A DNA stretch of 7,130 nucleotides from JAVBNW01 sp031551255 (lineage in GTDB: Bacteria; Bacillota; Clostridia; Christensenellales; UBA1750): contig JAVBNW010000110.1 in NCBI GenBank assembly GCA_031551255.1, forward strand, positions 1-7,130, read 5' to 3'. The position numbers and the translations under genes were made by a program. Shown piece after piece: positions 5,825 to 7,130 of this stretch (within the stretch, counting starts at the first letter, position 1; each line of letters opens with the position of its first letter). The notes below the pieces were generated by a model that saw nothing but the letters and a program-made list of their open reading frames with translations, was not told the DNA's origin and did not search any database.

Positions 5825-6376
5825 CTAGTAGTACATGCCGAATTCTTGCATAATGCTGTTGATGGCCGCGAACGACCCGCCCAGCACGACGAAGAACAGG
5901 ATCACCGCCAGCGCGAGCAGCGCAAGCGACACGAAGAACATGATCTTTGCCGCGGTGGACATCGCATTGGCTCCGCCATAATCCCCCTGGTTATACTTGC
6001 TGGAGACCATGGCGCTGAACACGATGCCGATGATGCCCATGATCAGGCCGTAGCACGTGCACAGCGAAAGAATCGTCATTACGATATTGCCCGCAAGAAA
6101 GGTACTGGGCTTGGGCGGTTGTTGATACGGCTGTCCGTAGGAAGGTTGCTGCGCATATGGATTCCCCTGCGGCGCTTCCTGCTGGGGATAAAACGGACCG
6201 GACTGTGAAGCTTCATGCGCGTGCCCGGATGGGGGAGGCGCAGGCGATTCATAGGGGTCGCCTGCGGGCGCTGCGGTCGACCCCGTATCATTTGTAGGCT
6301 CGGGGAGCGGTTCCAGACAATTTGTACAGCGCAGGGCGGCATCGGAATTGTGCGTGCCGCATTTGGGGCAAATCAT
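5825..6376 (-). CDS. Zinc-ribbon, Pro-rich linker, CD225/dispanin-like membrane protein (paralogue B)
   Basis: This 183-residue protein has the same layout as its downstream neighbour. The zinc ribbon is CPKC...CTNC (Cys3, Cys6, Cys17, Cys20). A 61-residue linker (26-86) is rich in Pro, Gly, Ser and Tyr but less repetitive than in A. The membrane domain starts at PPKPSTFLAGN, with LSLCTCYG in the first helix, the shared loop SSKYNQGDY and a second helix (about 143-167). Twenty-one of the first 25 residues match A. The stretch GIVFSAMVSSKYNQGDY is identical in both, while the helix ends differ. I chose ATG 6376 because GGAGG (6384-6388) is seven bases before it; the ATG at 6382 is too close. 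It is the first gene of the three-gene unit and lies behind a 219-base region with a candidate promoter. The function is unknown; a zinc-ribbon role in protein contact is inference. Confidence 0.88.
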   Translation of the reverse strand: MICPKCGTHNSDAALRCTNCLEPLPEPTNDTGSTAAPAGDPYESPAPPPSGHAHEASQSGPFYPQQEAPQGNPYAQQPSYGQPYQQPPKPSTFLAGNIVMTILSLCTCYGLIMGIIGIVFSAMVSSKYNQGDYGGANAMSTAAKIMFFVSLALLALAVILFFVVLGGSFAAINSIMQEFGMYY

Positions 6377-6496
6377 GGGCATTCCTCCGATACTTTAATA
6401 TTGAGCTGCCTTGCAATAAAATCAAAGCATAAGAGTATGAGGAAACTCCAACGTAACAAGAACCGCGGTTGGATCCAAGGCCCATATGAGCGATTG

Positions 6497-6506
6497 TATA
6501 CGTATA
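6497..6506. promoter_or_regulatory. Palindrome at the expected transcription start, possible operator
   Basis: TATACGTATA is a perfect 10-base palindrome lying about 6 bases beyond the proposed -10 of the minus-strand promoter. CCATAT (6482-6487) and ATATGG (6504-6509) form a further inverted pair overlapping it. A repressor site is plausible but unproven. Confidence 0.3.
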
Positions 6507-6511
6507 TGGCT

Positions 6512-6540
6512 ATCCTAACCGATCATACGTCTTTTCGCAA
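6512..6540 (-). promoter_or_regulatory. Candidate sigma-70-type promoter for the CD225-like/DUF2752 operon
   Basis: On the minus strand, TTGCGA (6540-6535) and TAGGAT (6517-6512) are 17 bases apart, each matching four of six consensus bases. Transcription would start near 6505 and leave a leader of about 130 bases before paralogue B. The rest of 6377-6595 holds no gene; a short run of Ts on the minus strand near 6541-6546 could belong to a weak end signal for the HAD gene, but its stem is only 4 bp. Confidence 0.4.
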
Positions 6541-6595
6541 GAAAAAAGCATGTTAGCTTACAAGTGATCCCCGGTTTTGCGCTGTGGCGATCGGC

Positions 6596-7130
6596 CTATG
6601 GCGACTTCCACTCCGCCTCAAGGTACGCAAGCACGCTATGGCGCTCGTGAGGGCCGATCACCTCGTCGGCCTTGGCAAGGATTTCCGGGCAGGCCCCCTG
6701 CACCGCAATCGCCGTGTCGGCGACGCGCATAAGGGGCAGATCGTTCAGGCCGTCGCCAAAGGCGACGATGCGCTTCGCGCCCGTGCGGCGCTTAAGGTCG
6801 AGCGCGGCAACGCCCTTATCCGCCATGCAACACTCTAAAAAGTAGCCGCCGGTATAGATATCCCGGTAATAGTCGTGGGGCAAGCCCGCGGCCGCCAGCT
6901 CGCGCACCGGGGCTTCAAGCGCCTGGAGTTCGGCGAGCGTCGCCACAAAAAAACAGCGCTCGCCATAGTGGGGGCCGTATTCCTCCACGCGCCGGTAGCG
7001 GGAATCGCCCGAGCGTATCTGCCTGCCGTAGTGCAGGTCGTACATCCCATCGCGCATAGAGCGATAGTAGATGCGAAATTCATCCTCGGCATCCATCGTA
7101 TACAGCACCGGCGCGAGGTCGTGCCGATCG
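6596..7130 (-). CDS. Cof-type HAD-superfamily phosphatase, C-terminal part (5' truncated by window)
   Basis: The frame is open to the window edge and ends at TAG 6598-6596, giving 177 visible residues of a family usually about 260-280 long. The missing start would hold the DxDGT nucleophile. The visible part covers most of the cap domain and the end of the Rossmann core. The motif III lysine is in MADKGVAAL (Lys codon about 6815-6817). The metal-binding motif IV is FGDGLNDLPLM (GDGLND at 6740-6757), followed by ADTAIAVQGACPEILAKADEVIG, the typical type IIB ending. Such enzymes remove phosphate from sugar phosphates, nucleotides or flavin precursors in the cytoplasm; the cap gives no substrate clue I can read. 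CHxC-like cysteines (LECCMADKG) before the lysine are a small peculiarity. It lies upstream of the CD225-like operon on the same strand but is probably a separate unit, given the 219-base gap. Confidence 0.9.
   Translation of the reverse strand, partial: DRHDLAPVLYTMDAEDEFRIYYRSMRDGMYDLHYGRQIRSGDSRYRRVEEYGPHYGERCFFVATLAELQALEAPVRELAAAGLPHDYYRDIYTGGYFLECCMADKGVAALDLKRRTGAKRIVAFGDGLNDLPLMRVADTAIAVQGACPEILAKADEVIGPHERHSVLAYLEAEWKSP

Overview
The window looks like chromosomal DNA from a GC-rich member of the Clostridia (Firmicutes). The evidence is a LonC-type protease gene running into dnaB, strong AGGAGG-type ribosome binding sites, and small zinc-ribbon membrane proteins of a kind common in anaerobic gut Clostridia. 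The genus cannot be fixed from this sequence. I see no rRNA, tRNA, CRISPR array, transposase or phage gene.

Left half, plus strand. The window opens inside the C-terminal proteolytic domain of a Lon-family protease, most like LonC (1-723). A strong hairpin with a short T-run follows, then dnaB, the replicative helicase (864-2183). A 490-base gap (2184-2673) holds overlapping inverted repeats just after dnaB, and a candidate promoter overlapped by a second inverted repeat. It leads into a complete metallo-beta-lactamase-fold hydrolase (2674-3522). A 15-bp perfect hairpin at 3683-3715 marks the convergence point with the minus-strand genes.

Right half, minus strand, in order of transcription (high to low coordinates). 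First comes the C-terminal two thirds or so of a Cof-type HAD phosphatase, cut by the window edge (7130-6596). A 219-base intergenic region (6377-6595) follows, with a candidate promoter and a palindrome at its expected start site. Next are two tandem paralogues, each built as zinc ribbon, Pro/Gln-rich linker and CD225/dispanin-like two-helix membrane domain (6376-5825 and 5774-5145). A DUF2752 membrane protein (5158-4742) overlaps the end of the second paralogue. After a hairpin-bearing gap come trmL, a tRNA wobble 2'-O-methyltransferase (4474-3998), and a 58-residue single-helix membrane protein of unknown function (3915-3739).

The lonC-dnaB part is ordinary housekeeping DNA. The most distinctive unit is the three-gene membrane cluster: two diverged copies of a bacterial protein related to the IFITM/dispanin fold, translationally coupled to DUF2752. 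This suggests a membrane-associated assembly, but no biochemical function can be read from the sequence.
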